Positions 8,419 through 17,746 of a DNA stretch of 64,000 nt are shown here, in pieces. The first letter of the stretch is position 1. Each line of letters begins with the position of its first letter. Both the position numbers and the translations under genes were made by a program. Source of the stretch: Arthrobacter celericrescens (GTDB lineage: Bacteria; Actinomycetota; Actinomycetes; Actinomycetales; Micrococcaceae); contig NZ_QYLP01000033.1 in assembly GCF_003614925.1 (NCBI RefSeq), positions 62,001 to 126,000 on the forward strand. The letters are read 5' to 3'. The notes beneath the pieces are model-generated. The model made no database searches, was not told the origin of the DNA, and saw only the letters and a list, made by a program, of their open reading frames with translations.

Positions 8419-9350
8419 GCGCAACAACAACTTCAGTCCACGGCAAGGCGGCAAGCGAGCCAGCCGTTGCCGGGTCCAGGCCCGGTTCGGCGATGCAGCA
8501 GGAAGTGACCCGCCTCCTGCCCGGCCCGCTACTGGCCATCATCCTGGCGGTGCTGTGCGCGGTGGTGCTGATTCCGATCTTCTACATCTTCCTGGCCTCG
8601 GTGAATACGGACATCGGCGTGGCAGGGGGCGAATTCTGGCCGTCGTCGTTCTCGCTCGAGAACTACACCAAGATCTGGTCAAGCGTGGGCCTGGCCAAGG
8701 GCCTGGCCAACAGCGTCCTGGTTGCAGGTGCCACGGCAGTCGTCTCGGCCGCCATGTCCGTGTCCACCGCCTACGTCCTGGTCCGGTACCAGTTCCTCGG
8801 CAGGCTCACCATCCTTCGCGGGCTCCTGGCCCTCCAGTCGGTACCCGGAACGCTCATGGTTCTGCCCGTCTTCGTCCTCTTCTCCTCGGCGGCAAGTTAC
8901 CTGGGCGTTCAGGTCATCGGAACCCAGTGGGGCCTGTTCATCACCTACCTGACGTTCGCGATGCCCTTCTCAACCTGGGTCATGGTCACGTACCTGCGCG
9001 GCCTGCCCCGTGAACTGGAGGAAGCAGCCCGGATCGACGGCGCGAGCAACCTCGGGGTACTGACCCGCATCATCCTGCCCCTGAGCTGGCCCGGGATCGT
9101 TGTCTCCGGGATCTTTGCCTTCCTGCTGGGCTGGAACGACGTGCTTTTCGCTTCGGTCATGACCCGGCCGGACAGCCAGACCGCAGCCGTTGCCCTGCAG
9201 ATATTCGGGGCGTCGCAGGAAGGCGGAGCGATCCCGATGTACGGCCAGATGATGGCTGCATCGTTGGTCTGCGCGGCCCCGGTGGTGATTCTCTACCTGA
9301 TTTTCCAACGTTACCTAGTGGGCGGCCTGACCGCCGGAGGAGTCAAATAG
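8415..9350 (+). CDS. Sugar ABC transporter permease (MalG-like)
   Basis: A 311-residue membrane protein, second permease of the CUT1 importer. The EAA loop is EEAARIDGASNLGVLTRIILPLSWPG and the C-terminus ends in a short cytoplasmic tail. The GTG start at 8415 overlaps the stop of the first permease and is preceded by GGAGG at 8404-8408, so it is preferred over the much longer in-frame extension upstream, which would run antiparallel to nothing but across the first permease in another frame. Confidence 0.88.
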   Translation: MSATTTSVHGKAASEPAVAGSRPGSAMQQEVTRLLPGPLLAIILAVLCAVVLIPIFYIFLASVNTDIGVAGGEFWPSSFSLENYTKIWSSVGLAKGLANSVLVAGATAVVSAAMSVSTAYVLVRYQFLGRLTILRGLLALQSVPGTLMVLPVFVLFSSAASYLGVQVIGTQWGLFITYLTFAMPFSTWVMVTYLRGLPRELEEAARIDGASNLGVLTRIILPLSWPGIVVSGIFAFLLGWNDVLFASVMTRPDSQTAAVALQIFGASQEGGAIPMYGQMMAASLVCAAPVVILYLIFQRYLVGGLTAGGVK

Positions 9351-9352
9351 CA

Positions 9353-10201
9353 ATGACCGGTTCAGCAAAAGTGGAGTGGACGCTCTCAGGATTCGGCGAC
9401 GAGATCAGCGATGATCCAGTCCTGCAGATCGCCGTTCTCCAGGCCCTGGGCGCGAACCACATTGAAGTCCGCAGCGCATGGGGAACCAACATCGTGGACC
9501 TGGATGCTGCGCAGCTCGGAGAGCTCAAGGCGCTCCTTGACGCAGCGGGCATGGGAGTCTCGGCCATTGCTTCCCCCATCGGCAAAGTGGACGTGACGCT
9601 GCCGGTGGAACACGAGGTGGAACGCCTGCACCGTGCGGCGAACGCCGCGAAAGTCCTCGGTGCGCACTACATCAGGATCTTCTCCTTCTACTACGGCGGG
9701 GATGTGGAGGTGGAGAGCATCCGCGACGACGTCATTGCCCGCATGCGGGCGCTCGCGGCAGCAGCCGAAGAACACGGCGTGGTGCTGCTGCACGAGAACG
9801 AGAAGGACATCTTCGGGGATACGCCGGACCGGGTGCTCGACATCATCGAGTCCGTCGCCTCGCCCGCCCTGAAGGTGGCATGGGACCCGGCAAACTTCGT
9901 CCAGGTCGGAGTGAAGCCGTTTGACGAAGGCTACGCCAAGCTCCGTCCCCACCTCGAGTACCTGCAGGTCAAGGACGCACGGTTCGCCGACGGCGTCGTG
10001 GTGCCGTCCGGTGAAGGTGACGGAGACCTGCTCCGCACCGTGGAGGCCTTGAAGTCCGACGGCTTCGTTGGGTTCGCCAGCCTTGAACCCCATCTGGCAG
10101 GCGCCCACGGACTGGGCGGCTTCTCCGGGCCAACCGCCTTCGGCATGGCAGCCCGGGCCTTTGCAAAAGTCGTGAACGAAGCTGGAGTTGAGACCAAATG
10201 A
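9353..10201 (+). CDS. Xylose-isomerase-like TIM-barrel protein (first copy)
   Basis: A 282-residue member of the AP-endonuclease-2/sugar phosphate isomerase-epimerase fold. It shows the metal-ligand pattern of the fold: VLLHENEKDIFGDT (Glu), KVAWDPANFVQVG (Asp) and the late HLEYLQVKDARF segment. The start has GGAGG about 11 bases upstream. It overlaps the next gene by four bases (ATGA), directly before a Gfo/Idh/MocA dehydrogenase. Family members isomerise, epimerise or eliminate sugars; the precise reaction is unknown. Confidence 0.8.
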   Translation: MTGSAKVEWTLSGFGDEISDDPVLQIAVLQALGANHIEVRSAWGTNIVDLDAAQLGELKALLDAAGMGVSAIASPIGKVDVTLPVEHEVERLHRAANAAKVLGAHYIRIFSFYYGGDVEVESIRDDVIARMRALAAAAEEHGVVLLHENEKDIFGDTPDRVLDIIESVASPALKVAWDPANFVQVGVKPFDEGYAKLRPHLEYLQVKDARFADGVVVPSGEGDGDLLRTVEALKSDGFVGFASLEPHLAGAHGLGGFSGPTAFGMAARAFAKVVNEAGVETK

Positions 10202-11388
10202 GCACCGAAACGAACCAGGCCATCAACGTCGCCATCGCCGGATGCGGCGTCATCGGACAAACCCATGCCGCCGCCGTCGGCGAATTGCCGGGCTTGTGCG
10301 TCACTGCCCTGGTGGACGACATCCCGGCCGCGGCCGCGGCAATGGCCGGGCGTATCGAAGGCACCGGCGCGGCCAGGCCCGCCACCTTCGGAAGCCTGCA
10401 GGAGGCTTTTGCCGGTGCCGACGTCGATCTTGTCATCATCGCCACGCCAAGCGGGCTGCACATCCAGCAGGCCTTGGAAGCCCTGGACGCCGGGAAACAC
10501 GTGGTCATCGAAAAGCCCCTGGATGTGAACCTGGACAGGGCGGATGACATCATCGCAGCCGCCAGTGCGGCCGAAGCGAAGGGGCTGGTGGCGAGCGTGA
10601 TCAGCCAGCACCGCTTCGACCCCGCCTCCGTCATCGTCGACCGGGCCCGCAGGGCAGGCCGCTTCGGGCGCCTCACCTCGGCCATCGCCTCGGTGGGTTG
10701 GTACCGCAGCCAGGGCTATTACGACTCCGGCGCGTGGCGCGGGACGTGGGCCATGGACGGGGGCGGGGCCGTCATGAACCAAGGCGTCCACACCGTTGAC
10801 CTTCTCCTCTGGTTCCTGGGCCGCCCGGTCGAAATCAGCGCCAAGACGGCACTCCTGGCCCACACGGACCTGGAGGTGGAGGACACGGCCGTTGCCACCG
10901 TGACCTTTGAATCCGGTGCACTTGCCGTGCTGCACGCGACGACGGCCGCCTACCCCGGGCTGACTGTCCGGCTGCAGCTCATGGGCAGCAAGGGTTCCGC
11001 CGTGATCGACAACGACAACCTTGAGTACTTCCACGCAAGCGACGGGAACGATGCCGAAAGCGGACCCATGGGCATCCGGGGAGGGGGCAACCAGGCCGAG
11101 GCCGAACTGGCCAACTTCGCCGAACCGGCCCTGTCCGCCAACCTCGATCCAACGGTCTCCATCGAGGGGCACATCCGCCAGTACCGCGACGTCGTGGAGG
11201 CCATCCGGAGCGGCCGCCCGGCAGGAGTCACCGTGCAGGACGCGGTCACGGCCCTGGCGACTGTCCGCGCGCTCTACGTCTCCGCGACGCTTGGCCGTCC
11301 CGTCCTGATCGCCGACGTCCTGGCAGGAAAGTTCAACGACGTCCGGGTGCAAACCGGCACCGGCCACCTTGAGGAGGTCCCGGCATGA
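10198..11388 (+). CDS. Gfo/Idh/MocA-family NAD(P)-dependent sugar oxidoreductase
   Basis: A 396-residue dehydrogenase. The N-terminal Rossmann fold begins VAIAGCGVIGQTHAAAV (residues 11-27). The family signature EKPLDVN at about 103-109 carries the catalytic Lys, and the C-terminal sheet domain follows with GGGAVMNQGVHTVDLLLWFLG, holding the conserved His/Asp. It overlaps both neighbours by ATGA and is thus tightly co-translated with two TIM-barrel proteins. The likely role is oxidation of a sugar or glycoside hydroxyl before or alongside the hexuronate route; the substrate is unknown. Confidence 0.85.
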   Translation: MSTETNQAINVAIAGCGVIGQTHAAAVGELPGLCVTALVDDIPAAAAAMAGRIEGTGAARPATFGSLQEAFAGADVDLVIIATPSGLHIQQALEALDAGKHVVIEKPLDVNLDRADDIIAAASAAEAKGLVASVISQHRFDPASVIVDRARRAGRFGRLTSAIASVGWYRSQGYYDSGAWRGTWAMDGGGAVMNQGVHTVDLLLWFLGRPVEISAKTALLAHTDLEVEDTAVATVTFESGALAVLHATTAAYPGLTVRLQLMGSKGSAVIDNDNLEYFHASDGNDAESGPMGIRGGGNQAEAELANFAEPALSANLDPTVSIEGHIRQYRDVVEAIRSGRPAGVTVQDAVTALATVRALYVSATLGRPVLIADVLAGKFNDVRVQTGTGHLEEVPA

Positions 11389-12311
11389 AATTCTCGGTCT
11401 TCACCGCTTCCACCCCCGAATGGACGCCCCGGGAAGCAGCTTCCCGGCTGGCGGCCCAAGGCTGGCACGGCATCGAATGGCGGGTCACAGACCAGGCCGA
11501 GTCAGCGGAGGCGGGATTCTGGGCAGGCAACAGGGCTAGCTGGCCCATGACCGGCCTTGAGGACTCCCTCCCGGAGATCGCGAGGATCACCTCCGAAGCC
11601 GGGCTGGAGTACTCCGGCTTGGGCGGCTACGCGCGCTGCGACGACCACGACGGCGTCGAACGGGTTCTCGCCGCCACGGCCGCCTTGGGTGCCCGCCAGG
11701 CCAGGGTCAACGTCCTGCCCCTGGGCAACTCCACGATGGGAGGCCAGGAACCCAGCGGCCTGGGTTACCCGGAGCTTTTCGCTGCGACCCGGGCGCACTT
11801 TGAGTGGGTGGCCGGCCGGGCCGCGGACCACGGCGTCAAAGCCCTCGTGGAACTTCACCACGGCACGGTCACGGCGTCCGCTTCCGCGGCCCGCCGGCTC
11901 CTCGAAGGACTGGATCCCCGGCACGTGGGCGTCATCCACGATCTGGGCAACCTGCTGATCGAGGGCTGGGAGTCGCCGCTGCCGGCACTCCAGCTGCTTG
12001 GACCCTACCTGGCGCACGTGCATGTGAAGAATGCCCGCTGGGTCCGCACGGGCGAACGGGACGAAGCAGGCGCTGCCCTGTGGGCGAACGAGTGGGCACC
12101 GCTCACTGAGGGCCAGGGGAACGTCCTTGAATACTTCAAGGCACTCGCGGACGTGGGCTACGACCAATGGGTGACCGTGGAGGACTTCTCCACAGACGTT
12201 CCCCTTGCCGAACGCACCGCCGGAAACCTCGCGTTCCTCCGGCGTGCGGCGGAACTGGCCGGACTGACGGTGGACGGTGCCCTTCCCGCCGACGCCCTCG
12301 CGAAAGGCTGA
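11385..12311 (+). CDS. Xylose-isomerase-like TIM-barrel protein (second copy)
   Basis: A 308-residue protein of the same broad fold as the gene at 9353 but clearly divergent in sequence. It has ALVELHHGTVTASASAARRLLEGL (Glu ligand region), VGVIHDLGNLLIEGWE (Asp region) and LAHVHVKNARWV late in the barrel. It starts within the stop of the Gfo/Idh/MocA gene (ATGA) and ends four bases before uxaC. Presence of two TIM-barrel enzymes flanking a dehydrogenase suggests a short pre-processing pathway that feeds glucuronate to the following enzymes. Confidence 0.8.
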   Translation: MKFSVFTASTPEWTPREAASRLAAQGWHGIEWRVTDQAESAEAGFWAGNRASWPMTGLEDSLPEIARITSEAGLEYSGLGGYARCDDHDGVERVLAATAALGARQARVNVLPLGNSTMGGQEPSGLGYPELFAATRAHFEWVAGRAADHGVKALVELHHGTVTASASAARRLLEGLDPRHVGVIHDLGNLLIEGWESPLPALQLLGPYLAHVHVKNARWVRTGERDEAGAALWANEWAPLTEGQGNVLEYFKALADVGYDQWVTVEDFSTDVPLAERTAGNLAFLRRAAELAGLTVDGALPADALAKG

Positions 12312-12315
12312 CCCG

Positions 12316-13713
12316 ATGTCCCACTCACTTGCAGCCCACCCGGACCGGCTCCTCCCGGCCGATCCCGGGACCCGGAACATCGCCCGCGCCCTGTTGGCCC
12401 GCGTGCAGGACCTGCCGATCATCTCCCCGCACGGGCACGTGGACGCGTCGGTGATCGAGCACAACACGCCCTTCCCGGATCCGGCGGCCCTCCTGGTGAC
12501 GCCGGACCACTACGTCACCCGCCTGATCCACGCATCCGGTGTCGGCCTGGACCGGCTCCGGCCGCAGAACGCCGCCCCGCGCGAGATCTGGCGGACCTTC
12601 TGCCGCTCGTGGCCGCTGTTTGAGGGAACGGCCTCCGGGTACTGGCTGCGGACACAGTTTGAGTCCGTCTTCGGGCTGCGGGACGAACCCAGCGAGGAGA
12701 CGGCTGATGCCAGCTTCGATGCGATCCTTGCCCGGCTCGCCGAGCCCGCCTTCCGCCCCCGCGAACTGTTCAAGGATTTCAACATCGAAGTCCTCGCGAC
12801 GACGGATGACCCCCTGGACGAACTCGCCAGCCACAGGGCGCTCGCCGAAGACCCCTCCTTCCACGGCAGGGTGCTGCCGACGTTCCGTCCTGATGCCTAC
12901 CTTAATGTTGCGCACCCTTCGTGGTCCGGCAACGTCGAACGGCTCATCGCCGCGGCGGGTGACGGAGCCGATGGTTACCGCGGCTACATCAGGGCCCTGG
13001 AGAACCGGCGCCGGTACTTTATCGAGCACGGCGCAGTCTCCGCCGACCATGGCGTCCGCACGCCGGCCACCCTCAAGCTGGACGCGGCCCAGGCGGCGTC
13101 CCTGTTCGAAAAAGCCCGTGCAGGCACGGCGTCGGCCGCGGACCGGGACGCCTTCGAGGCGCACATGATGTACCAGATGGCCAGGATGTCGGTCGAAGAC
13201 GGCCTCGTCATGACCATCCACCCGGGGTCCTACCGCAACCACCACGGGCCCACGTTTGAGGCGTACGGCGCGGACACGGGCCATGACATCCCCGTTGCCG
13301 TGAACTACACCGAGGGCATCCGGCCCCTGCTCCAGGACTTCGGAACGGCCAAGGACTTCCACCTTGTGCTGTTCACTTTGGACGAGACCGTCTTCTCACG
13401 CGAACTGGCACCACTGGCCGGTTTCTACCCGTCCGTGTTTGTCGGCGCTCCATGGTGGTTCCTGGACGCACCCGATGCCATGCTCCGTTTCCGGGCCGCC
13501 GTCACCGAGACGGCAGGTTTCTCGCGCTCGTCCGGATTCATTGATGACACCAGGGCCTTCTGCTCAATCCCTGCCCGGCATGACGCATCCCGCCGGGTGG
13601 AAGCGGCGTTCCTTGCGCGGCTCGTCGCCGAGCACCGCATCAGCGAGGACCGCGCGCACGAGCTGATTGTCGACGTCGTGGATTCCTCACCCAGGAGGGT
13701 GTTCAAACTGTGA
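12316..13713 (+). CDS. uxaC: Glucuronate isomerase
   Basis: A 465-residue amidohydrolase-superfamily enzyme, the usual length for uronate isomerase, converting D-glucuronate to D-fructuronate. LPIISPHGHVD (about residues 32-42) is the metal-binding HxH, and MTIHPGSYRNHH, FTLDET and GAPWWFLDAPDAMLRFR match conserved C-terminal segments. ATG at 12316 is preferred to an upstream in-frame start because it sits just after the previous stop. It overlaps uxuB by four bases. Together with uxuB and manD it makes the complete glucuronate to 2-keto-3-deoxygluconate route. Confidence 0.92.
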   Translation: MSHSLAAHPDRLLPADPGTRNIARALLARVQDLPIISPHGHVDASVIEHNTPFPDPAALLVTPDHYVTRLIHASGVGLDRLRPQNAAPREIWRTFCRSWPLFEGTASGYWLRTQFESVFGLRDEPSEETADASFDAILARLAEPAFRPRELFKDFNIEVLATTDDPLDELASHRALAEDPSFHGRVLPTFRPDAYLNVAHPSWSGNVERLIAAAGDGADGYRGYIRALENRRRYFIEHGAVSADHGVRTPATLKLDAAQAASLFEKARAGTASAADRDAFEAHMMYQMARMSVEDGLVMTIHPGSYRNHHGPTFEAYGADTGHDIPVAVNYTEGIRPLLQDFGTAKDFHLVLFTLDETVFSRELAPLAGFYPSVFVGAPWWFLDAPDAMLRFRAAVTETAGFSRSSGFIDDTRAFCSIPARHDASRRVEAAFLARLVAEHRISEDRAHELIVDVVDSSPRRVFKL

Positions 13714-15062
13714 ACAGCAATCCGGCCCTGCCAAGGCTTGATCGGAGCACCGTAGCCGCTCCCAAGGCCCCCATCCGCATTGTGCACCTCGGTCTGGGCG
13801 CCTTCCACCGCTCCCACCAGGCGTGGTACACCCAGCACGCCGGCGACTCGGCCGCGTGGGGTATCGCCGCGTTCACGGGGCGGCGCCCCGACGCCGCCGA
13901 GGCACTCGCTGCCCAGGACGGATTGTTCACACTGGTGGAACGTTCCGACGCCGGTGACTCCTTCGAGGTCATCGGCAGCATCGTGGAAGCGGTGGACGGC
14001 GCCGACGTCGGACGGTTCGCGGAGCTTGTGGCCGCACCCGCGACGGCGGTCATCACCCTCACCGTCACCGAGGCGGCCTACGGGCTGGGCGCCGCCGACC
14101 TTCCGCTGCTGGCCGCCGGGGGAGAACCCACGACGCCGATGGGCCGCCTCGTGGCCGGCCTCGCCGCCCGCAGGGACGCCGACGCCGGACCGCTCGCCGT
14201 GGTCAGCTGCGACAACCTCTCCGACAACGGGGCCGTAGCGCGCGAAGGCGTCCTGTCCCTGGCCCGCGGATTCGATGCGGAGTTGGCTGCGTGGATCGAG
14301 GCGAATGTCAGCTTCGTCAGCACCTCGGTGGACCGGATCACGCCGCGGACGACACCGGCTGACGTGGCTGCCGTGTCCGAGGCCTGCGGCTACCGGGACT
14401 CATCGCCCGTGGTCGCGGAACCGTTCGGCAACTGGATCCTCAGCGGCGACTTTCCCGCGGGCCGGCCGAGGTGGGAGGACGCCGGCGCCGTGTTCGTGGA
14501 CGAGATCGAGCCATATGAGAACCGCAAGCTCTGGCTGCTCAACGGGGCCCACTCGATCCTGGCGTATGCCGGCCAGGTGCGGGGCCACGGGACGGTCGCT
14601 GAGGCGTTGGCTGACGCCGTGTGCCTGCAGGCTGTGGAGGAGTTCTGGGACGAGGCGGCCCGGCACCTTGAAGGCGCGGACCTGGGGATACCCGAATACC
14701 GCGAGGCCCTCCTGGAACGCTTCGGCAACTCGAGGATCGCGCACCACTTGGCCCAGATCGCCATGGACGGCACCGCCAAGCTGAGGATGCGCGCCCTGCC
14801 CGTCCTTGCCGCTGAACGGGCGGCCGGGCGATCCGGGGACGGCGCGGCGACTATGGTCGCCGCCTGGATCGCGTACGTGTCGTCCACCCCGGAAATCCGG
14901 GACCCGTTGGCTGCCGATATCCGCGAAGCACTGGAACTCACGCCTGAGCGCCGCACCGGGGCATTGCTGGCCCTGCTCAGCCCCGAGCTGGCGGCCGACC
15001 GCTCCCTCGTGGCCAGGATCCATGGCCTCCAGGACCGCTTCGCCGCCATCGTAGCCCACTGA
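13710..15062 (+). CDS. uxuB: Fructuronate reductase (D-mannonate oxidoreductase), mannitol dehydrogenase family
   Basis: A 450-residue long-chain polyol dehydrogenase. The N-terminal NAD-binding region is [17 protein letters not shown], and the catalytic family motif appears as [16 protein letters not shown] (Lys, Asn and His positions intact). GTG at 13710 overlaps the uxaC stop (GTGA) with AGGAGGG about 11 bases upstream. It reduces D-fructuronate to D-mannonate with NADH, the step between its two neighbours in the operon. Related enzymes act on tagaturonate or mannitol, but the neighbours make fructuronate the best call. Confidence 0.9.
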   Translation: MNSNPALPRLDRSTVAAPKAPIRIVHLGLGAFHRSHQAWYTQHAGDSAAWGIAAFTGRRPDAAEALAAQDGLFTLVERSDAGDSFEVIGSIVEAVDGADVGRFAELVAAPATAVITLTVTEAAYGLGAADLPLLAAGGEPTTPMGRLVAGLAARRDADAGPLAVVSCDNLSDNGAVAREGVLSLARGFDAELAAWIEANVSFVSTSVDRITPRTTPADVAAVSEACGYRDSSPVVAEPFGNWILSGDFPAGRPRWEDAGAVFVDEIEPYENRKLWLLNGAHSILAYAGQVRGHGTVAEALADAVCLQAVEEFWDEAARHLEGADLGIPEYREALLERFGNSRIAHHLAQIAMDGTAKLRMRALPVLAAERAAGRSGDGAATMVAAWIAYVSSTPEIRDPLAADIREALELTPERRTGALLALLSPELAADRSLVARIHGLQDRFAAIVAH

Positions 15063-15090
15063 CTTAGACCATCCGAAAGGACCACCGACC

Positions 15091-16320
15091 ATGAAAATCA
15101 TTGCCGCTGACGTCTTCGTGACCAGCCCGTCCCGCAACTTCGTCACGCTCCGCATCACCACCGAAGACGGTGTGACCGGCATCGGTGACGCCACGCTCAA
15201 TGGGCGGGAACTCGCCGTCGCCGCCTATCTCAAGGAACACGTCGCCCAGCTGATGATCGGCAAGGACCCGCACCGGATCGAGGACACCTGGCAGTTCCTG
15301 TACCGCTCCTCGTACTGGCGCCGCGGCCCGGTCACCATGGCGGCGATCGCCGCCGTCGACATGGCGCTGTGGGACATCAAGGGCAAGCTGGCCGGCATGC
15401 CGGTGTACCAGCTCCTGGGCGGGGCGTCCCGCAACGGGCTGCGCGCCTACGGTCACGCCTCGGGCTCGGACATCCCCTCCCTGTTCGACTCGGTGCGCGA
15501 ACACCTGGAGCTGGGCTACAAGTCCATCCGCATCCAGACCGCGATCCCGGGCATCAAGGCCGTCTACGGGGTGGCCGCGCAGGCCCAGTCCTCCGGCGAA
15601 CGCTACGACTACGAGCCCGCCGGCCGCGGCGCGTTCCCGGTGGAGGAGGACTGGGACACCCGCGCCTACCTGCGCCACCTGCCCACCGTCTTCGAAGCCG
15701 TCCGCAACGAGTTCGGCCCGGAAATCCCGCTGCTGCACGACGGACACCACCGCATGACCCCCATCCAGGCAGCCAAGCTCGGCAAGGCCCTGGAACCCTA
15801 TGACCTGTTCTGGCTGGAGGACTGCACCCCGGCCGAAAACCAGGAAGCCCTGCGCCTGGTCCGCCAGCACACCACCACCCCGCTGGCGATCGGCGAAATC
15901 TTCAACACCGTGTTCGACTACCAGACGCTCATCAAGGAGCAGCTGATCGACTACGTCCGCGCCGCGTCCACCCACTTCGGTGGCATCTCGCCGCTGAAGA
16001 AGGTCATGGACTTCGCCGCCCAGTACCAGGTCAAGTCCGGCTTCCACGGCCCCACCGACATTTCCCCGGTGGGCTTCGCCGCGCAGCTGCACGTCGGCCT
16101 GGCCATCCACAACTACGGCATCCAGGAATACATGCAGCACTCGGACAAGACCAACGAGGTCTTCCAGCAGTCCATGACCTTCAAGGACGGCTACCTGCAC
16201 CCGGGCGACAACCCCGGCATCGGCGTCGAGTTCAACGAGGAAGCAGCAGCCGCCTTCCCGTACCAGCAGGCCTACCTGCCGTACAACCGCCTCGTGGACG
16301 GCACTGTTCATGACTGGTAA
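15091..16320 (+). CDS. manD: D-mannonate dehydratase, enolase superfamily (ManD/RspA type)
   Basis: A 409-residue enolase-superfamily dehydratase that converts D-mannonate to 2-keto-3-deoxy-D-gluconate. The N-terminus [13 protein letters not shown] and the [17 protein letters not shown] lid region are family-typical. Metal ligands lie in [13 protein letters not shown] (Asp), [11 protein letters not shown] (Glu) and LAIGEIFNT (Glu). GAAAGG precedes the ATG. This is the ManD type and not the unrelated UxuA fold. Codon use is very biased toward C-ending codons, suggesting high expression. It overlaps the following gluconokinase gene. Confidence 0.92.
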   Translation: MKIIAADVFVTSPSRNFVTLRITTEDGVTGIGDATLNGRELAVAAYLKEHVAQLMIGKDPHRIEDTWQFLYRSSYWRRGPVTMAAIAAVDMALWDIKGKLAGMPVYQLLGGASRNGLRAYGHASGSDIPSLFDSVREHLELGYKSIRIQTAIPGIKAVYGVAAQAQSSGERYDYEPAGRGAFPVEEDWDTRAYLRHLPTVFEAVRNEFGPEIPLLHDGHHRMTPIQAAKLGKALEPYDLFWLEDCTPAENQEALRLVRQHTTTPLAIGEIFNTVFDYQTLIKEQLIDYVRAASTHFGGISPLKKVMDFAAQYQVKSGFHGPTDISPVGFAAQLHVGLAIHNYGIQEYMQHSDKTNEVFQQSMTFKDGYLHPGDNPGIGVEFNEEAAAAFPYQQAYLPYNRLVDGTVHDW

Positions 16321-16339
16321 AGCGGCCATGACTGGTAAA
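16310..16339 (+). repeat. 13-base direct repeat at the manD/gluconokinase junction
   Basis: CATGACTGGTAAA occurs at 16309-16321 and again at 16327-16339, an 18-base period, so the duplication is in frame. Each copy contains an ATG in the gluconokinase frame. The first copy also holds the manD stop codon. It looks like a small tandem duplication that gave the kinase a second possible start. Confidence 0.7.
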
Positions 16340-16849
16340 CACCACCACATCGTGGTGATGGGCGTGGCCGGCTGCGGCAAGAGCACCGTCGGCGCTGCCC
16401 TCGCCGAACGCCTCGGCGCCGGATTCCTCGACGGCGACGCCCTCCACCCGCAGTCCAACATCGACAAGATGGCCTCGGGGACTCCGCTGAACGACGACGA
16501 CCGGGCACCCTGGCTTGCCGAGATCGGCAGGCGGTTCGCGGCGTCGGACGCGTCTCTGGTGATCGCCTGCAGCGCGCTCAAGCGCGCCTACCGCGACATC
16601 ATCCGCGGCGCGGATGGCACGGTGGTGTTGGTGCATCTGCATGGCACCCGCCAGCTCCTCAACGACCGGATGAACGGCCGCCCCGGACACTTCATGCCGG
16701 TCTCCCTGCTCGAGTCCCAACTGGCCACGCTGGAACCGTTGCAGGCTGACGAAGCCGGAATCGTCCTGGACATCGCCCTGGCCGTGGAGGATCTCGTGGA
16801 TGAAGCGGCAGCGGAGCTTTCCGGAAGCCGCGTGGAGGCCGTGAGCTAA
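16310..16849 (+). CDS. gntK: Gluconokinase (GntK-type), sugar-acid operon copy
   Basis: A 179-residue P-loop kinase (173 if translation starts at the second ATG, 16328). The Walker A motif is GVAGCGKST, and [17 protein letters not shown] and SALKRAYRD are characteristic of GntK-type gluconate kinases. It overlaps manD by 11 bases. Its family phosphorylates gluconate, whereas the preceding enzymes yield 2-keto-3-deoxygluconate, so either gluconate is a co-substrate of the pathway or the kinase has a shifted specificity. A second member is at 57841. Confidence 0.85.
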   Translation: MTGKAAMTGKHHHIVVMGVAGCGKSTVGAALAERLGAGFLDGDALHPQSNIDKMASGTPLNDDDRAPWLAEIGRRFAASDASLVIACSALKRAYRDIIRGADGTVVLVHLHGTRQLLNDRMNGRPGHFMPVSLLESQLATLEPLQADEAGIVLDIALAVEDLVDEAAAELSGSRVEAVS

Positions 16850-16860
16850 TACAGGAAGAC

Positions 16861-17679
16861 TCAGTACAGGAACACCGGCAGCCAGTCGCGGTTGTGGGAG
16901 TGCACCAGTGCGAGGAACAGCACCAGGTCGAAGAGCAGGTGCACGGACACCACGTAGCTGAGTGACTTGGTGAGCTTGAACGTGTAGCCCTGCAGGAGGG
17001 CAAACGGGAAAGTCAGCAGCGGACCCCACGACTGGTAGCCGATCTCCCACAGGAACGACGAGAAGATCACGGCCTGCAGGAGGTTGGCCAGCCAATCCGG
17101 AAAATGCCGGCGCAGCAGGGTGAAGGTGGTGCAGATGAAGAACAACTCGTCCCAGATGCCCACTCCGTTCACGCCGACGAAGAGCCGCCAGAAAATCGTC
17201 GGATCGGAGGCGTCCGGCCAGTTCCGGTAGACGCCTGTGTTGATCAAATAGGCGGGCAGGATGAGGTAACCCAGTGCCACAACTCCCAGCAGGTACAGCT
17301 TCGCCGCGAGCGGCCACCGCCGCCCGGTCTTCACGGGGAATCGGATGATGTCCTCGCGGTAGGCGAACCTGGACACCAGCCATGGCACCAGGACGGCCAG
17401 CGCCAGCGCTCCGCCCATCAGGGCCATGTGGCCCAGGCTGAGATCGGCATTTAGCGGCACCAGGCTGATGATGACCATCCCGGCCGCGATCAGTGCGAGG
17501 TGCCGCATCAGAAGCCGGTCGATGAACGCGGCAATGATGACCCCGGCGGCGAGCAGGCCGTACCCGGGGATGCCTTCCTGGAGCGCGAACAGCGGCACGG
17601 CGGACAGCGACAGGAGCGCAGCCGGCAGCAGTTTCCAGCTGAGCGCGGTCCAGGTGGCTTCCGCCGGGAGTGATGGCAC
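16861..17679 (-). CDS. CPBP/CAAX-protease-like membrane protein, active site degenerate
   Basis: A 272-residue protein with about seven hydrophobic segments. The region GIWDELFFICTTFTLLRRHFPDWLANLLQAVIFSSFLWEIGYQSW followed later by VVSVHLLFDLVLF resembles the four-motif core of CPBP intramembrane proteases. The canonical EExxxR is not intact, reading DELFFI, although a late His is present. Function as a protease is therefore doubtful. The start is taken as GTG at 17679, with AGAAGG directly adjacent, so it may be inexact. It is divergent from pyrE. Confidence 0.6.
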   Translation of the reverse strand: MPSLPAEATWTALSWKLLPAALLSLSAVPLFALQEGIPGYGLLAAGVIIAAFIDRLLMRHLALIAAGMVIISLVPLNADLSLGHMALMGGALALAVLVPWLVSRFAYREDIIRFPVKTGRRWPLAAKLYLLGVVALGYLILPAYLINTGVYRNWPDASDPTIFWRLFVGVNGVGIWDELFFICTTFTLLRRHFPDWLANLLQAVIFSSFLWEIGYQSWGPLLTFPFALLQGYTFKLTKSLSYVVSVHLLFDLVLFLALVHSHNRDWLPVFLY

Positions 17680-17733
17680 CTTCTAAGCATGTCAGGGCCG
17701 CGACACCAAGCCGGGGAGGAAGGCGCGCCAGTC

Positions 17734-17739
17734 TAAACT
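17734..17739 (+). promoter_or_regulatory. -10 element of pyrE, probably leaderless
   Basis: TAAACT lies seven bases before the pyrE ATG, so transcription would start at or next to the A of ATG. AGGAA in the gap is too close (two to three bases) to act as a normal ribosome-binding site. A matching -35 is not clear. Confidence 0.5.
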
Positions 17740-17746
17740 AGGAACC

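Noticed and set aside
16861..17679. Active CAAX/abortive-infection protease
   Set aside because: The catalytic motif is not intact and no phage-defence neighbours are seen.
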